Assembly (NCBI GenBank): GCA_020061355.1
Contig: JAGUYK010000046.1
Location: forward strand, 97,213-161,212
Origin: Ignavibacteriales bacterium
GTDB taxonomy: Bacteria > Bacteroidota > Ignavibacteria > Ignavibacteriales > Melioribacteraceae
Direction: 5' to 3'
DNA length: 64,000 nt
The position numbers and the translations under genes are program-made. How positions within the stretch are numbered: the stretch's first letter is position 1; every line of letters begins with the position of its first letter. Below are positions 33,656-42,927 of the stretch, one piece after another. The notes beneath the pieces were generated by a model that saw only the letters and a program-made list of their open reading frames with translations, made no database searches and was not told the origin of the DNA.

Positions 33656-34234
33656 ATGTCAGTTAAAGTGAATGCTAAATCAAATTCATTGATTGGGATA
33701 ATCAATAAAACAAAAACCTCGCAGCTATTCTGGATTTTGTCGTTTTCAATTTTAACATTTTTAAGTGCACAGGTAACTGTTCCGGCTCAACCAGTACCAT
33801 TTACTTTGCAAACAATGATTGTATTGCTTTCAGGTGCATTCCTTGGTGCTAGAAACGGTATGATCAGTCAATTTGTTTACTTAATTGGTGGCGCAATAGG
33901 TTTGCCAATTTTTGCTGAGTACAGTTTTGGCATCGGACGACTATTGGGCCCTACCGGAGGATATTTAATTGCATTTCCGATTGCAGCATTTATAGTCGGT
34001 TATTTAATTGAGAAAAAAAGTGTTACCTGGATGATGTTGTTATCAATGGTAATCGGAACATTGATAATTTTTCTTTCTGGTTCTTTATACCTATCAATTT
34101 TCTTAAATGGCGATTTGAATAAAGCACTTTTTAGTGGTGCGATTATTTTTTCAGTTTGGGATATTATCAAAATAGGAGCAGCTTTCAGTATCTACAAAGT
34201 ATTTTCAAAAAAATATCCTAAACTGCCTATATAA
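33656..34234 (+). CDS. bioY: Biotin transporter BioY
   Basis: The 192-aa membrane protein has six hydrophobic segments. The BioY signatures VPAQPVPFTLQTMIVLLSGAFLG and GPTGGYLIAFPIAA are present. BioY is the biotin-binding S component of an ECF transporter and can work alone or with EcfAAT. No biotin synthesis genes are in the window, suggesting salvage. Confidence 0.93.
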   Translation: MSVKVNAKSNSLIGIINKTKTSQLFWILSFSILTFLSAQVTVPAQPVPFTLQTMIVLLSGAFLGARNGMISQFVYLIGGAIGLPIFAEYSFGIGRLLGPTGGYLIAFPIAAFIVGYLIEKKSVTWMMLLSMVIGTLIIFLSGSLYLSIFLNGDLNKALFSGAIIFSVWDIIKIGAAFSIYKVFSKKYPKLPI

Positions 34235-34256
34235 TTAATGCATTGAATAAACATCG

Positions 34257-36260
34257 ATGACTTATAAAAATTTAGTCTTCATCTTAATCCTTATAACTTC
34301 AATGGGGTTCTTCTTATTGAACATAAGAAGAATCCTTTCCTATATACTTCTAGGACAGAAAGAAAATCGTTTTAATAATCCCGCCAAGCGTATTACAAAT
34401 GTTTTAAAAATTGCATTCGGTCAATCTAAACTCTTGCGTGATCCTGTTGCCGGAATTATTCATTTCCTTATTTTTTGGGGGTTTGTACTTTTTCTATTTG
34501 CAGTTATCGAATCTATAATTCAAGGATTTTATTCACCTTTTACATTGGAGTTTCTGGGACCTGTTTTTTCGTTGATAACAATTATACAGGATATCTTTGG
34601 AATCTTTGTATCGGTTGCAGTTCTCTCTGCTCTCTACAGAAGATTCATTAAAAAGGTAGCCCGACTGGATGTCGGAAAAGTGGGGAATATTGATGCCGCT
34701 GTCATTTTAGTTTTGATCTTAGGTGTTGTACTGTCGATGTTCGGTCAGAATATTTCTCATATTGCCAATAACAATTTTCATTTAGGGGAATATGAAGTAA
34801 GGCCTGTTTCTAATTTTTTCAGTTCTATTTTTTATAGTCAGTCAACTCTCTCATCTGAACTATTTTATGAAATATTTTGGTGGTCGCATTTATTATTCAT
34901 TTTCGGATTCATGAATTTTCTCCCATACTCAAAACACTTTCACGTTGTAACCTCGATACCCAATGTTTACTTCTCCAAAATTGGCAAAGAAAAATATTCA
35001 TTAAAGAAAATCAATCTTGAAGATGAAAATGTATCCCAGTACGGAGCGGCGGATTTTGAACATCTTTCTTGGAAGCAAATTCTTGATGGATTTGCTTGCA
35101 CTGAGTGCGGAAGATGTACATCAGTTTGTCCGGCTGCAAATACGGGTAAAGTTTTGTCACCAAGAAAAATTATTGTTGATATTCGCAGAAGAACTGAAGA
35201 AAAAGCCCCATTAATTTTAGGTGGAATACAAGAGAATTCAATACTTACACAAAATTTGGTTCATGATTATATAACCGATGAAGAACTTTGGGCTTGTACC
35301 ACATGTAATGCTTGCGTTTATGAGTGCCCCGTTACAATTGAACATGTGGATACTATAGTGGATATGCGTAGAAATTTGGTTCTGATGGAATCTAATTTTC
35401 CGCCGGAATTAAATGCAGTATTCAAGAATATCGAAACGAATTTTACGCCATGGGCATTTAATTCACAGGATAGAGCTAATTGGGCTGAGGGAATGGGGAT
35501 CAAAACTATGGCAGAAGACTCAAATGGAGAGTTTTTATTCTGGGTTGGTTGTGCCGGGTCATTCGATGCCCGGTATCAAAAAGTTACAAAATCGATTGCT
35601 AAATTGATGCAAATTGCTAATATTGAATTCAGAATACTCGGAACAGAAGAAAAATGCAATGGTGATACTGCCCGTAGGTTAGGAAATGAGTATTTAGCCC
35701 AGATATTAATTCAAGAAAATGTAGAAACTTTAAACAATTATGGAGTGAAAAAGATAGTTACGGGATGTCCGCATTGCTATAATTCGTTAAAAAATGAGTT
35801 TCCGCAATTCGGTGGTAAATACGAAGTTGTTCATCATTCTGAATTAATTACTAATTTAGTTAATGAAGGGAAGATTAAACTTAAGAATGAGAAAGTAAAG
35901 TCAAAAATTACTTATCATGACTCGTGTTATCTTGGGAGATATAACGATATTTATGATGAACCACGAGACCCGCTGAAGAAAATTAATGGTGTACAAATTG
36001 TCGAAATGGAGCTAAATAGGGATAAAGGATTCTGCTGCGGTGCTGGTGGAGGTAGGATGTTCTTAGAAGAAACTGAAGGAACAAGGATAAATATCAATAG
36101 AACTGAAGAAGCGTTAAAAACCAATGCCGATACAATTGCTTCTGCCTGTCCTTTTTGCATGACCATGATGTCGGATGGTTTAAAATCTTTAGAAAAATCA
36201 GAACAGGTATTTGTAAAAGATATTGCAGAAATAATACTCGAAAACACAATTAGCAACTAA
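34257..36260 (+). CDS. Membrane Fe-S oxidoreductase (HdrD/GlpC-like, CCG domains)
   Basis: This is a 667-aa protein. About five membrane segments occupy residues 1-235. Two [4Fe-4S] motifs follow, CTECGRCTSVCP near 281 and CTTCNACVYECP near 347. The C-terminal half has two cysteine-rich CCG-type domains (GCPHCYNSL near 503, CCGAGGG near 593) as in heterodisulfide reductase HdrD and GlpC. It probably moves electrons between a menaquinol pool and a cytosolic donor. No flavoprotein partner is adjacent, so the redox couple is unknown. Confidence 0.88.
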   Translation: MTYKNLVFILILITSMGFFLLNIRRILSYILLGQKENRFNNPAKRITNVLKIAFGQSKLLRDPVAGIIHFLIFWGFVLFLFAVIESIIQGFYSPFTLEFLGPVFSLITIIQDIFGIFVSVAVLSALYRRFIKKVARLDVGKVGNIDAAVILVLILGVVLSMFGQNISHIANNNFHLGEYEVRPVSNFFSSIFYSQSTLSSELFYEIFWWSHLLFIFGFMNFLPYSKHFHVVTSIPNVYFSKIGKEKYSLKKINLEDENVSQYGAADFEHLSWKQILDGFACTECGRCTSVCPAANTGKVLSPRKIIVDIRRRTEEKAPLILGGIQENSILTQNLVHDYITDEELWACTTCNACVYECPVTIEHVDTIVDMRRNLVLMESNFPPELNAVFKNIETNFTPWAFNSQDRANWAEGMGIKTMAEDSNGEFLFWVGCAGSFDARYQKVTKSIAKLMQIANIEFRILGTEEKCNGDTARRLGNEYLAQILIQENVETLNNYGVKKIVTGCPHCYNSLKNEFPQFGGKYEVVHHSELITNLVNEGKIKLKNEKVKSKITYHDSCYLGRYNDIYDEPRDPLKKINGVQIVEMELNRDKGFCCGAGGGRMFLEETEGTRININRTEEALKTNADTIASACPFCMTMMSDGLKSLEKSEQVFVKDIAEIILENTISN

Positions 36261-36293
36261 TTATCATTTACACAACATAACAAGGAGGCATCT

Positions 36294-36491
36294 ATGCAAA
36301 AATATCAGAATCTAATAGAGTTCTTAAAAACTCTTGAAATTGATGTAACAAAGTTTTATGAAAAAGGGCAGTCTGCTGCCGGTACCCGTTTAAGAAAGGG
36401 TTTGAGCGAGTTGAAAAAGCTTGCTCAGGATATGAGAAATGAAATTCAGGAAGTGAAAGCTCAGAGAAAAGGTGAAAAACCTACTAGTTAA
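36294..36491 (+). CDS. Histone H1-like protein (Hc1 family)
   Basis: This small basic protein (65 aa) matches the Hc1-like proteins common in Bacteroidota: a KYQNLIEFLKTLEIDVTKFYEKGQ-type start, AAGTRLRKGLSELKKLAQDMR and a lysine-rich tail. These proteins are thought to bind and compact DNA. AAGGAGG lies 6-7 nt before the ATG, and a terminator follows at 36511. Confidence 0.88.
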   Translation: MQKYQNLIEFLKTLEIDVTKFYEKGQSAAGTRLRKGLSELKKLAQDMRNEIQEVKAQRKGEKPTS

Positions 36492-36510
36492 TGAGCTATT
36501 TCTCATTTTT

Positions 36511-36544
36511 AAGCTGGGTTAACTCGTTTAGCCCAGCTTTTTTT
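36511..36544 (+). terminator. Rho-independent terminator after the Hc1 gene
   Basis: AAGCTGGG (36511-36518) pairs with CCCAGCTT (36532-36539), followed by a T-run. It lies between the Hc1 stop and the true start of the CapA-like gene. This argues against the longer in-frame start at 36491 for that gene. Confidence 0.85.
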
Positions 36545-36553
36545 ATATCAATT

Positions 36554-37681
36554 ATGAATACAAAATTCACTCTTTCATTATTTGTACTAATCACGATTCT
36601 AGCCTCAGGCTTTCAGCTGGGGATTAGAATTCCCTCTATATCACATGATCAAAATTCAGTTGTTTCTTTGAAATTAAGCTTTGTAGGTGACATAATGTGT
36701 CATACTCCACAAATAGAGTATGCAAAAGTTGGCATAGATAGCTTTGATTTTAGAAATGTTTTCAAAGAAATAAAAGAATATTTATCTAAAGCTGATATTA
36801 CCTTTGGTAACCTTGAAACGGTAACTGCCGGTAAAACTAAAAAATATTCGGGATACCCACTATTTAATACACCGGATGAATTGCTTGATGCATTGAAGTA
36901 TGCCGGTTTCGATATTTTATTTACTTCTAATAATCATAGTCTTGATCGTGGAAATGATGGAGTAATTAGAACTATTCAAGAAATTCGAAAAAGAAATTTA
37001 ATTAATGTTGGCACTTACATTTCCAAAGAGGAAAGAGATTCATTATTGGTGATCGACTTAAAAGGAATAAAGCTTGGGATTTTGAGTTATACTTATGGAT
37101 TGAACGGGAATTATCTTCAAAAGTCAAAAAATTTTATGGTTAATTTGATTGATACATCACTCATTAAAAATGATGTTGCCAGAATTATGGAGAAAAAGGC
37201 TGATTTAATTTTAGTCTACTTTCATTTTGGTGATGAGTATTCTCGTACTCCTTCCAAGTTTCAAAATGAAGTTGTTGATAAAACATTTAAGTATGGTGCC
37301 GATGTAGTTATTGGTAGTCATCCTCATGTGATTCAGCCAATGAAATTTACTGATAAGATTAACGGTAAACTTGGACAAGGTTTTATAGCTTACTCAGTAG
37401 GTAATTTTATTTCGAATCAAAGATGGCGTTATTCTGATGCCGGTGTAATTCTAAATTTAGAAATCAAAAAGAATATTGATAAAGATTCTTTATGGATCAA
37501 TGAAATTTCAGCAATACCTACATGGGTATTTAAGGGTTATACAGGCATCCAAAATGAATTTGTCATATTTCCTTCCGATACAACTCTCATTAAATCATTT
37601 CCAGAATACTTTTCCAAAACCGATAAAGAAAAGCTATTAGAAAGTTATAATGACACAATGGAAATTCTATTCAAAAAATGA
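36554..37681 (+). CDS. CapA-family protein (poly-gamma-glutamate synthesis-like)
   Basis: The 375-aa predicted exported protein has a signal or anchor segment at residues 5-25. The metallophosphoesterase-like CapA fold is marked by FVGDIMCH, FGNLETV, TSNNHSLDRG, VYFHFGDEY and GSHPHVIQP. CapA proteins take part in poly-gamma-glutamate or capsule formation, but CapB and CapC are not nearby, so the role is uncertain. I chose ATG 36554 because the upstream in-frame ATG (36491) would span the terminator. Confidence 0.85.
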   Translation: MNTKFTLSLFVLITILASGFQLGIRIPSISHDQNSVVSLKLSFVGDIMCHTPQIEYAKVGIDSFDFRNVFKEIKEYLSKADITFGNLETVTAGKTKKYSGYPLFNTPDELLDALKYAGFDILFTSNNHSLDRGNDGVIRTIQEIRKRNLINVGTYISKEERDSLLVIDLKGIKLGILSYTYGLNGNYLQKSKNFMVNLIDTSLIKNDVARIMEKKADLILVYFHFGDEYSRTPSKFQNEVVDKTFKYGADVVIGSHPHVIQPMKFTDKINGKLGQGFIAYSVGNFISNQRWRYSDAGVILNLEIKKNIDKDSLWINEISAIPTWVFKGYTGIQNEFVIFPSDTTLIKSFPEYFSKTDKEKLLESYNDTMEILFKK

Positions 37682-37693
37682 ATCTGATTTTTA

Positions 37694-37701
37694 TATCTTT
37701 G
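37694..37701 (+). promoter_or_regulatory. Candidate -7 element of the MFS-dusB-apt operon
   Basis: TATCTTTG fits TAnnTTTG and lies 23 nt before the MFS start codon. The expected TTTG box 19 nt upstream is not present, so confidence is low. Confidence 0.35.
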
Positions 37702-37724
37702 CGCATGTGAAAGAAAAAAAATAA

Positions 37725-38918
37725 ATGAAGAACAAAGCATCCTTAAGCATAATATTTCTTACTGTTTTCATTGATTTAATGGGATTTGGAATACTTATTC
37801 CAATTCTTCCAACATTTGCAAGTAAGGATCTTGGCATTTCCGATTTTGGTATTGGATTAATTGTTGCAATTTATTCATTGATGCAATTCTTCTTCAATCC
37901 ATTACTTGGAAGGATCTCGGATCGAATCGGAAGAAGACCGGTTATTTTGGTTACGCAATTGTTGACTGTAGCTTCTTATCTGATGTTTAGTTTTTCGAAT
38001 TCATTCTTGATTTTATTCTTATCCCGTTTATTAGCAGGATTGGGAGGAAGCAACATTGGAGTTGCACAAGCCTATATTGCAGATATTACTTCTAAAGAAG
38101 AACGAAGCAAAGGAATGGGAATTATAGGAGCCGCATTTGGATTAGGTTTTGTCTTCGGACCATTGATTGGTGCATTACTTTCAAAGTATGGTTATCATAT
38201 TGCAGGATATGGAAGTGCTGCATTTTCTTTTTTAGCATTTGTTTTTGCATTATTCATGTTGCCGGAATCTAATCAATTCAAAAAAACTGAAACAAAATTT
38301 CAATTTAGATTATTCGATTTATCTTATACGAAAAAGATAATTGCTCATCCTACTTTAGGATTTGTAATAATTCTCTTCTTCATAATAATTTTTTCTATGG
38401 CAAATATTTACGGAACATTCGCATTGCTTGGTTATAAAGTTTATCACTTTACAGATCAGCAGACAGGTTTGTTATTCGGAATTTCAGGTATAATTGGGGC
38501 TTCAATCCAGGGTGGCTTCATGCGGATTCTATCTAACAAATTCAGTTATAGAAATTTAGTGTTAGCCGGTTCATTTTTTATGATGATTGGTCTTGGATTT
38601 CTTCCATATGGTGTAAATTTCTTAGGAGTTGCAATTGTAATTTCAATTCTGTCAATAGGTACGGGAATATTGCAGCCGACTATTCTAAGTATGATATCGA
38701 GATATGCACCTGAAAATGAACAAGGCTCTGTACTTGGAATTAATCAATCGTTCTCTGCTTTTGCAAGAGTATTAGGTCCATTATGGGGTGGATTTGCTTA
38801 CGATTTTTTTGGTTACCAGTTCCCATTTCTTACAGGCGCTGCTTTTACATTTTTTACTTTTCTCCTTGCATATTTTCTACTAAAATCGGAAAGGTTACCG
38901 GAGACAAAAAATGTTTAA
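37725..38918 (+). CDS. MFS transporter (TetA/drug-efflux-like)
   Basis: The 397-aa protein has 12 hydrophobic segments. The loop 2-3 motif GRISDRIGRRPVILV is intact, and AQAYIADIT in helix 4 to 5 resembles TetA-type proton antiporters. The substrate cannot be inferred. Its end overlaps dusB by 8 bp, so it heads a three-gene operon with dusB and apt. Confidence 0.9.
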   Translation: MKNKASLSIIFLTVFIDLMGFGILIPILPTFASKDLGISDFGIGLIVAIYSLMQFFFNPLLGRISDRIGRRPVILVTQLLTVASYLMFSFSNSFLILFLSRLLAGLGGSNIGVAQAYIADITSKEERSKGMGIIGAAFGLGFVFGPLIGALLSKYGYHIAGYGSAAFSFLAFVFALFMLPESNQFKKTETKFQFRLFDLSYTKKIIAHPTLGFVIILFFIIIFSMANIYGTFALLGYKVYHFTDQQTGLLFGISGIIGASIQGGFMRILSNKFSYRNLVLAGSFFMMIGLGFLPYGVNFLGVAIVISILSIGTGILQPTILSMISRYAPENEQGSVLGINQSFSAFARVLGPLWGGFAYDFFGYQFPFLTGAAFTFFTFLLAYFLLKSERLPETKNV

Positions 38919-39912
38919 ACTTGGCAAAATAGAAATAAACAAGGCACTTCTACTCGCTCCGATGGAGGATGTAACCGATATTGCATTTAGAAAAATATGT
39001 AAAGAGTTTGGTGCCGACATCGTTTATACAGAATTTGTTAATTCTGATGGATTGATTCGTTCCAACAAAAAAACGGAATTGAAGCTTGAGATTTCAGAAG
39101 AGGAACGTCCTGTAGGAATCCAGATATATGGCGGAAACCTCGAGCCGATGATTCAAGCCGCTAAAATTGCTGAAGAAAAGAAACCGGACATCATTGATAT
39201 CAATGCCGGCTGCTGGGTTAAAAAAATTGCCGGACGAGGTGCCGGTGCGGGATTATTGAAAGATCCATGTTACATGCAAACTATGGTTGAGAGTATTGTG
39301 AAAGCAGTTTCAATTCCGGTTACGGTTAAAACGAGAATTGGATGGGATAATAATTCAATAAATATTCTTGATGTAGCCAAAAGAATTGAAGATGCCGGGG
39401 CTGCTTCTTTAACTCTCCATTGCAGAACAAAAGTGCAGGGGCATAGCGGGGAAGCGGATTGGAATTGGATTACCAAAGTCAAAGAAATAATTAGAATTCC
39501 AGTAGCATTAAATGGCGGTGTTTTTACTGCATATGATGTTCAAAGAGCTTTTAATGAAACCAATGCGGATGCTGTAATGGTTGCAAGAGGTGCTATAGAA
39601 CATCCATGGATTTTCAGAGAAGCAAAAGAACTTTTAACGAGTAAAAACTTTCCTGAAGTTACTGTTGAAGAAAGAATTAATACAGCTCTTAGACACCTTA
39701 AATATTCTCTCGAAATTAAGGATGAACGTGCTGCAGTTCTTCCTTTCAGAAAATATTATGCGGGTTATTTGAAAGGATTGCCTAATTCAAAGGAAGTAAG
39801 AATAGAGTTATATAAGCAACTCGAATATGCTCCCATCGAAGAGATACTACTTAAATATTTAGATGAACTTAATTTTCGTCAGTTTATTGAAAAAGAAGAG
39901 GAGACCAAATGA
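38911..39912 (+). CDS. dusB: tRNA-dihydrouridine synthase
   Basis: The 333-aa FMN enzyme reduces uridines in tRNA D-loops. Motifs are LAPMEDVTDIAFR, IQIYGG, DINAGCWVKKI where the catalytic Cys is expected, TVKTRIGWD, LHCRTKVQGHSGEADW and NGGVFT. The usual reading around the active site is DINMGCPVKK; here CWVKK replaces CPVKK. Length matches DusB. It overlaps both neighbours by a few bases. Confidence 0.93.
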   Translation: MFKLGKIEINKALLLAPMEDVTDIAFRKICKEFGADIVYTEFVNSDGLIRSNKKTELKLEISEEERPVGIQIYGGNLEPMIQAAKIAEEKKPDIIDINAGCWVKKIAGRGAGAGLLKDPCYMQTMVESIVKAVSIPVTVKTRIGWDNNSINILDVAKRIEDAGAASLTLHCRTKVQGHSGEADWNWITKVKEIIRIPVALNGGVFTAYDVQRAFNETNADAVMVARGAIEHPWIFREAKELLTSKNFPEVTVEERINTALRHLKYSLEIKDERAAVLPFRKYYAGYLKGLPNSKEVRIELYKQLEYAPIEEILLKYLDELNFRQFIEKEEETK

Positions 39913-40430
39913 ATCTTAAGGATACTATTAGAGATGTACCGGATTTTCCCAAAAAGGGGATAGTATTTAAGGATATTACTACACTTTTGAAAAACCCGGA
40001 AGCACTTTCATTAGCAGCAGAAGAATTGTATAAGCTTGCTAAAAATAAGAAGATAACCAAAGTAGCTGGGATTGAATCTCGTGGTTTTATTTTGGGCGGA
40101 CTATTAGCCCAGAAACTTAATGCTGGATTTGTACCGATTAGAAAACCTGATAAGTTACCGGCTGAAACTCTTTCAGAATCCTACTCATTAGAATATGGGA
40201 CTGATTCTATCGAAATCCACAAGGATGCTATAGAATCCGGTGATATTGTCTTGCTCCACGATGACCTACTGGCTACCGGTGGCACGATGGAAGCTGCGAT
40301 TAAATTGATTGAAAAACTTGGTGGGAAAGTCGCACAAATTTCATTTTTGATTGAATTAAATTTTTTGAATGGTAGAGACAAGCTAAAAAGTTATGAGGTT
40401 CATTCTTTAATTCAATACGATTCTGAATAA
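39909..40430 (+). CDS. apt: Adenine phosphoribosyltransferase
   Basis: The 173-aa purine-salvage enzyme makes AMP from adenine and PRPP. The start IRDVPDFPKKGIVFKDITTLL, IESRGFILGG, RKPDKLPAET and the PRPP-binding loop LLHDDLLATGGTM are all present. It overlaps dusB by 4 bp (ATGA). Confidence 0.95.
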   Translation: MNLKDTIRDVPDFPKKGIVFKDITTLLKNPEALSLAAEELYKLAKNKKITKVAGIESRGFILGGLLAQKLNAGFVPIRKPDKLPAETLSESYSLEYGTDSIEIHKDAIESGDIVLLHDDLLATGGTMEAAIKLIEKLGGKVAQISFLIELNFLNGRDKLKSYEVHSLIQYDSE

Positions 40431-40444
40431 GCTAGAATTAATAA

Positions 40445-41152
40445 TCACTCTGTAGAGTCGCCATGTATGGCGTCTCTACATTTAAAATCTTTTGCTGCTA
40501 TAATAACAACAAACTCACCTTTAATCGTTCTCTTCTCAATTCCGGAAAGCATTTCTGACGCGGTACCGCGCCAAGTTTCTTCAAACTTTTTAGTTAGCTC
40601 TCTGGCAACAACAATATGTCTAAAGGGCATATACTGGTTGATTTCTTCCAGAAGTTTTTTAATACGGTAGGTTGATTCATACAATACTATTGTTCTCTCT
40701 TCGTTAGAGAGTTCCTGTAATTTTTTCTGTCTTCCTTTTTTCTGCGGCAGGAATCCTTCGAATACAATTGAGTCAGTAGGTAAACCTGCAATACTCAATG
40801 CCATTACTGCGGCATTTGCACCGGGGATTCCCACAACCTCAATTGCATTTGCAATTGCACTATTTACCAGACGAACACCCGGATCTGAGATACAAGGTGT
40901 GCCCGCGTCAGAAACCAATGCGCAATTGAGTCCTTGTTCAATTTTATTAATTATCTCAGGAATTTTTTTTGTTTCATTCTTTGCGTTTATAACAAAAAAT
41001 GGTTTATGAATTTCATAATGATCGAGCAAGATTTTTGTAACACGTGTATCTTCACATATTATCAAATCTACTGATTTCAATGTTTCAATTGCCCGGAATG
41101 TAATATCGGAAAGATTACCGATCGGAGTTGCAACGACGTATAATTTGCCCAT
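40445..41152 (-). CDS. rsmI: 16S rRNA (cytidine1402-2'-O)-methyltransferase
   Basis: The 235-aa SAM methyltransferase modifies C1402 in the ribosomal P site. Motifs are LYVVATPIGNLSDIT, CEDTRVT, LVSDAGTPCISDPG, VVGIPGANA and ELTKKFEE. The start is the ATG at 41152 rather than the TTG at 41158. The last ten or so residues (about CRDAIHGDSTE) are encoded by a palindromic repeat at 40451-40480, so the C-terminus has been replaced or extended by a REP-like insertion. Confidence 0.93.
   Translation of the reverse strand: MGKLYVVATPIGNLSDITFRAIETLKSVDLIICEDTRVTKILLDHYEIHKPFFVINAKNETKKIPEIINKIEQGLNCALVSDAGTPCISDPGVRLVNSAIANAIEVVGIPGANAAVMALSIAGLPTDSIVFEGFLPQKKGRQKKLQELSNEERTIVLYESTYRIKKLLEEINQYMPFRHIVVARELTKKFEETWRGTASEMLSGIEKRTIKGEFVVIIAAKDFKCRDAIHGDSTE
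40451..40480. repeat. REP-like palindrome overlapping the rsmI 3' end
   Basis: A 30-nt palindrome runs from TGTAGAGTCGCCAT to ATGGCGTCTCTACA with one mismatched pair and a 2-nt loop. The GTAGAGACG...CGTCTCTAC pattern resembles small dispersed palindromes known from cyanobacteria and other bacteria. That resemblance is from memory. Confidence 0.7.
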
Positions 41153-41203
41153 GTTCAATTTTTTTTATGCAAAATAATATAAATGGAGTTCAGAGTGAAG
41201 AAA

Positions 41204-41244
41204 GCAGAGTTCAGTATGAAATAAAAAATTTATCCGAACTCTGC
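41204..41244. repeat. Inverted repeat between rsmI and the lysine aminotransferase gene
   Basis: GCAGAGTTC (41204-41212) and GAACTCTGC (41236-41244) form a perfect 9-bp stem with a 23-nt AT-rich loop. No clear T-run follows on either strand, so it may be a weak terminator for the upstream minus-strand gene or a REP-type repeat. Confidence 0.5.
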
Positions 41245-41255
41245 TGATGTAATCT

Positions 41256-42617
41256 CTAGTTCAATGATTTTAGTGTTTTTTTAATAATTGCAATGCCTTT
41301 ATCAATTTCTTCTCTTGTAACGTTTAGAGGTGTTCTAAACCTAATGGTGCTTAAACCACAGCCGAGCATAATCATTTTATTCTTATAAAGTTGATTTAAG
41401 AATTTTTTTCTTATATCCGTATCTGGCATATCAAAGGAGCAAAGTAATCCAAGACCTCTTGCTTGAGAAACTAATTTTGGGAACTCATTCTGAAGTTCAA
41501 TCAAGTTTTCTAAAAGATACTCACCGACAATTCTGGAATTTTCAACAAGATTTTCTTTTTCAATGATCTCCAGATTTTTTCTCGATCGAACCATATCAAC
41601 TAAATTACCGCCCCAGGTTGAGTTGATTCGGCTTGAAGTTCTGAATACATTCTCTTTTACATCATCAATTCTATCCGATACCATTATTCCGCATATCTGA
41701 GTCTTCTTGCCGAATCCGATAATATCCGGCTCAACATAATGTTCATATGCCCATGTTTTACCTGTCATTCCAAGCCCGGTCTGTACTTCATCAAACATTA
41801 AAAGTATTTCATTCTCATCTGAAATTTCACGCAGCTTCAACAAAAATTCTTTTCTGAAGAAATTATCGCCTCCTTCGCACTGGACCGGTTCAATTATTAT
41901 AACAGCTATATCATCGGGGTTATTTTTGATTGCATCATAAATCTCATTTACGGCTTGTTCTTCAAGTTTGATGATCTCACTTAAATTTTCTTTGATAGGA
42001 AATTTAATTTTTGGATTAATAATTCTTGGCCACTTAAACTTAGGAAAATAATTAATTTTTGCCGGATCAGTATTTGTAATGGACATAGTATATCCCGAAC
42101 GACCATGAAAAGCTTCACTGAAATGAATTACCTGGTGACCTTTTTCTTCCTTATAACCTTTTTGAAAGTTTTTCCTGACTTTCCAATCGAATGCAACTTT
42201 CAAGCCGTTTTCAATAGCTAATGTTCCGCCATCTACAAAAAAGAGATGCTTGAAATTCTCTGGCTTTGCAATTCGGGCAAATGTATCAACAAACTTTGCC
42301 ATCTCAACAGTATATATATCCGAATTTGATGGTTTGTTCATTGCAGCAGTTGCAAGTTTTTCCCGAAACTCTGGTGAATTTATTTCTGGATGATTTAATC
42401 CTACTGGAGATGATGCAAAGAATGAAAAGAAGTCTAAATATTCATCTCCATTCTTTTCATCAACAAGGGTTAATCCATGACTTCTATTCAAATCGAGAAC
42501 AAGTTCAAAGCCATCAATTAACATCGTGTTTTTAAGAACATTATGAACATTTGCAGCTGATATAATTGTCTTATTTTCTAACATCGCTTCATCCATTAAA
42601 TTTTCTAGATAACTCAT
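41256..42617 (-). CDS. lat: L-lysine 6-transaminase
   Basis: The 453-aa class III PLP aminotransferase matches lysine epsilon-aminotransferase along its length: FFSFFASSPVGLNHPE, FVDGGTLAIENGLKVAFDWK, FHGRSGYTMS, EPVQCEGGDNFFR, DEVQTGLGMTG and GFGKKTQICG with the PLP Lys. It converts lysine and 2-oxoglutarate to aminoadipate semialdehyde and glutamate, the first step of lysine degradation. AGGAGGAG lies before the ATG. A 310-bp structured leader is upstream. An aldehyde dehydrogenase for the next step is not adjacent. Confidence 0.92.
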   Translation of the reverse strand: MSYLENLMDEAMLENKTIISAANVHNVLKNTMLIDGFELVLDLNRSHGLTLVDEKNGDEYLDFFSFFASSPVGLNHPEINSPEFREKLATAAMNKPSNSDIYTVEMAKFVDTFARIAKPENFKHLFFVDGGTLAIENGLKVAFDWKVRKNFQKGYKEEKGHQVIHFSEAFHGRSGYTMSITNTDPAKINYFPKFKWPRIINPKIKFPIKENLSEIIKLEEQAVNEIYDAIKNNPDDIAVIIIEPVQCEGGDNFFRKEFLLKLREISDENEILLMFDEVQTGLGMTGKTWAYEHYVEPDIIGFGKKTQICGIMVSDRIDDVKENVFRTSSRINSTWGGNLVDMVRSRKNLEIIEKENLVENSRIVGEYLLENLIELQNEFPKLVSQARGLGLLCSFDMPDTDIRKKFLNQLYKNKMIMLGCGLSTIRFRTPLNVTREEIDKGIAIIKKTLKSLN

Positions 42618-42927
42618 TACCGGACTCCTCCTGATATTTTAAATAAAAATGAATAAATAATTTCTGGAAAGGAGAAAAGAATTAGAATACCTCTTCGAGG
42701 CGGGAGGATAGAAAGTTGCGGAGGTTCTTTCTACCGGTAATCTTATGGTAATTGATATATTTCATTTTGGTTTATATCTCTATAGCAAAAATAGGAACTT
42801 ATTAACGGAGTATCAAATCAATAAAAAGCAATAATTATCAGCATAACTTCTTTTTTACAAAAACATTTTGTGTAAATTTGTCCTGGGATTAAAAATGTTT
42901 TAAACAAAGCTAACCTAATTTCTTAGA
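42618..42927. other. Intergenic region with hairpins and a promoter candidate
   Basis: No gene is seen. Hairpins occur at about 42690-42700 (CCTC/GAGG) and 42709-42733 (7-bp TAGAAAG/CTTTCTA), within the likely leader of the minus-strand lat gene. A TAAATTTG box at 42873-42880, fitting TAnnTTTG, lies 47 nt before the lipoprotein gene on the plus strand; its upstream box is poor. Confidence 0.4.

Noticed and set aside
36491-36553. Longer start of the CapA-like gene
   Set aside because: It crosses a strong terminator of the preceding gene and overlaps that gene's stop.
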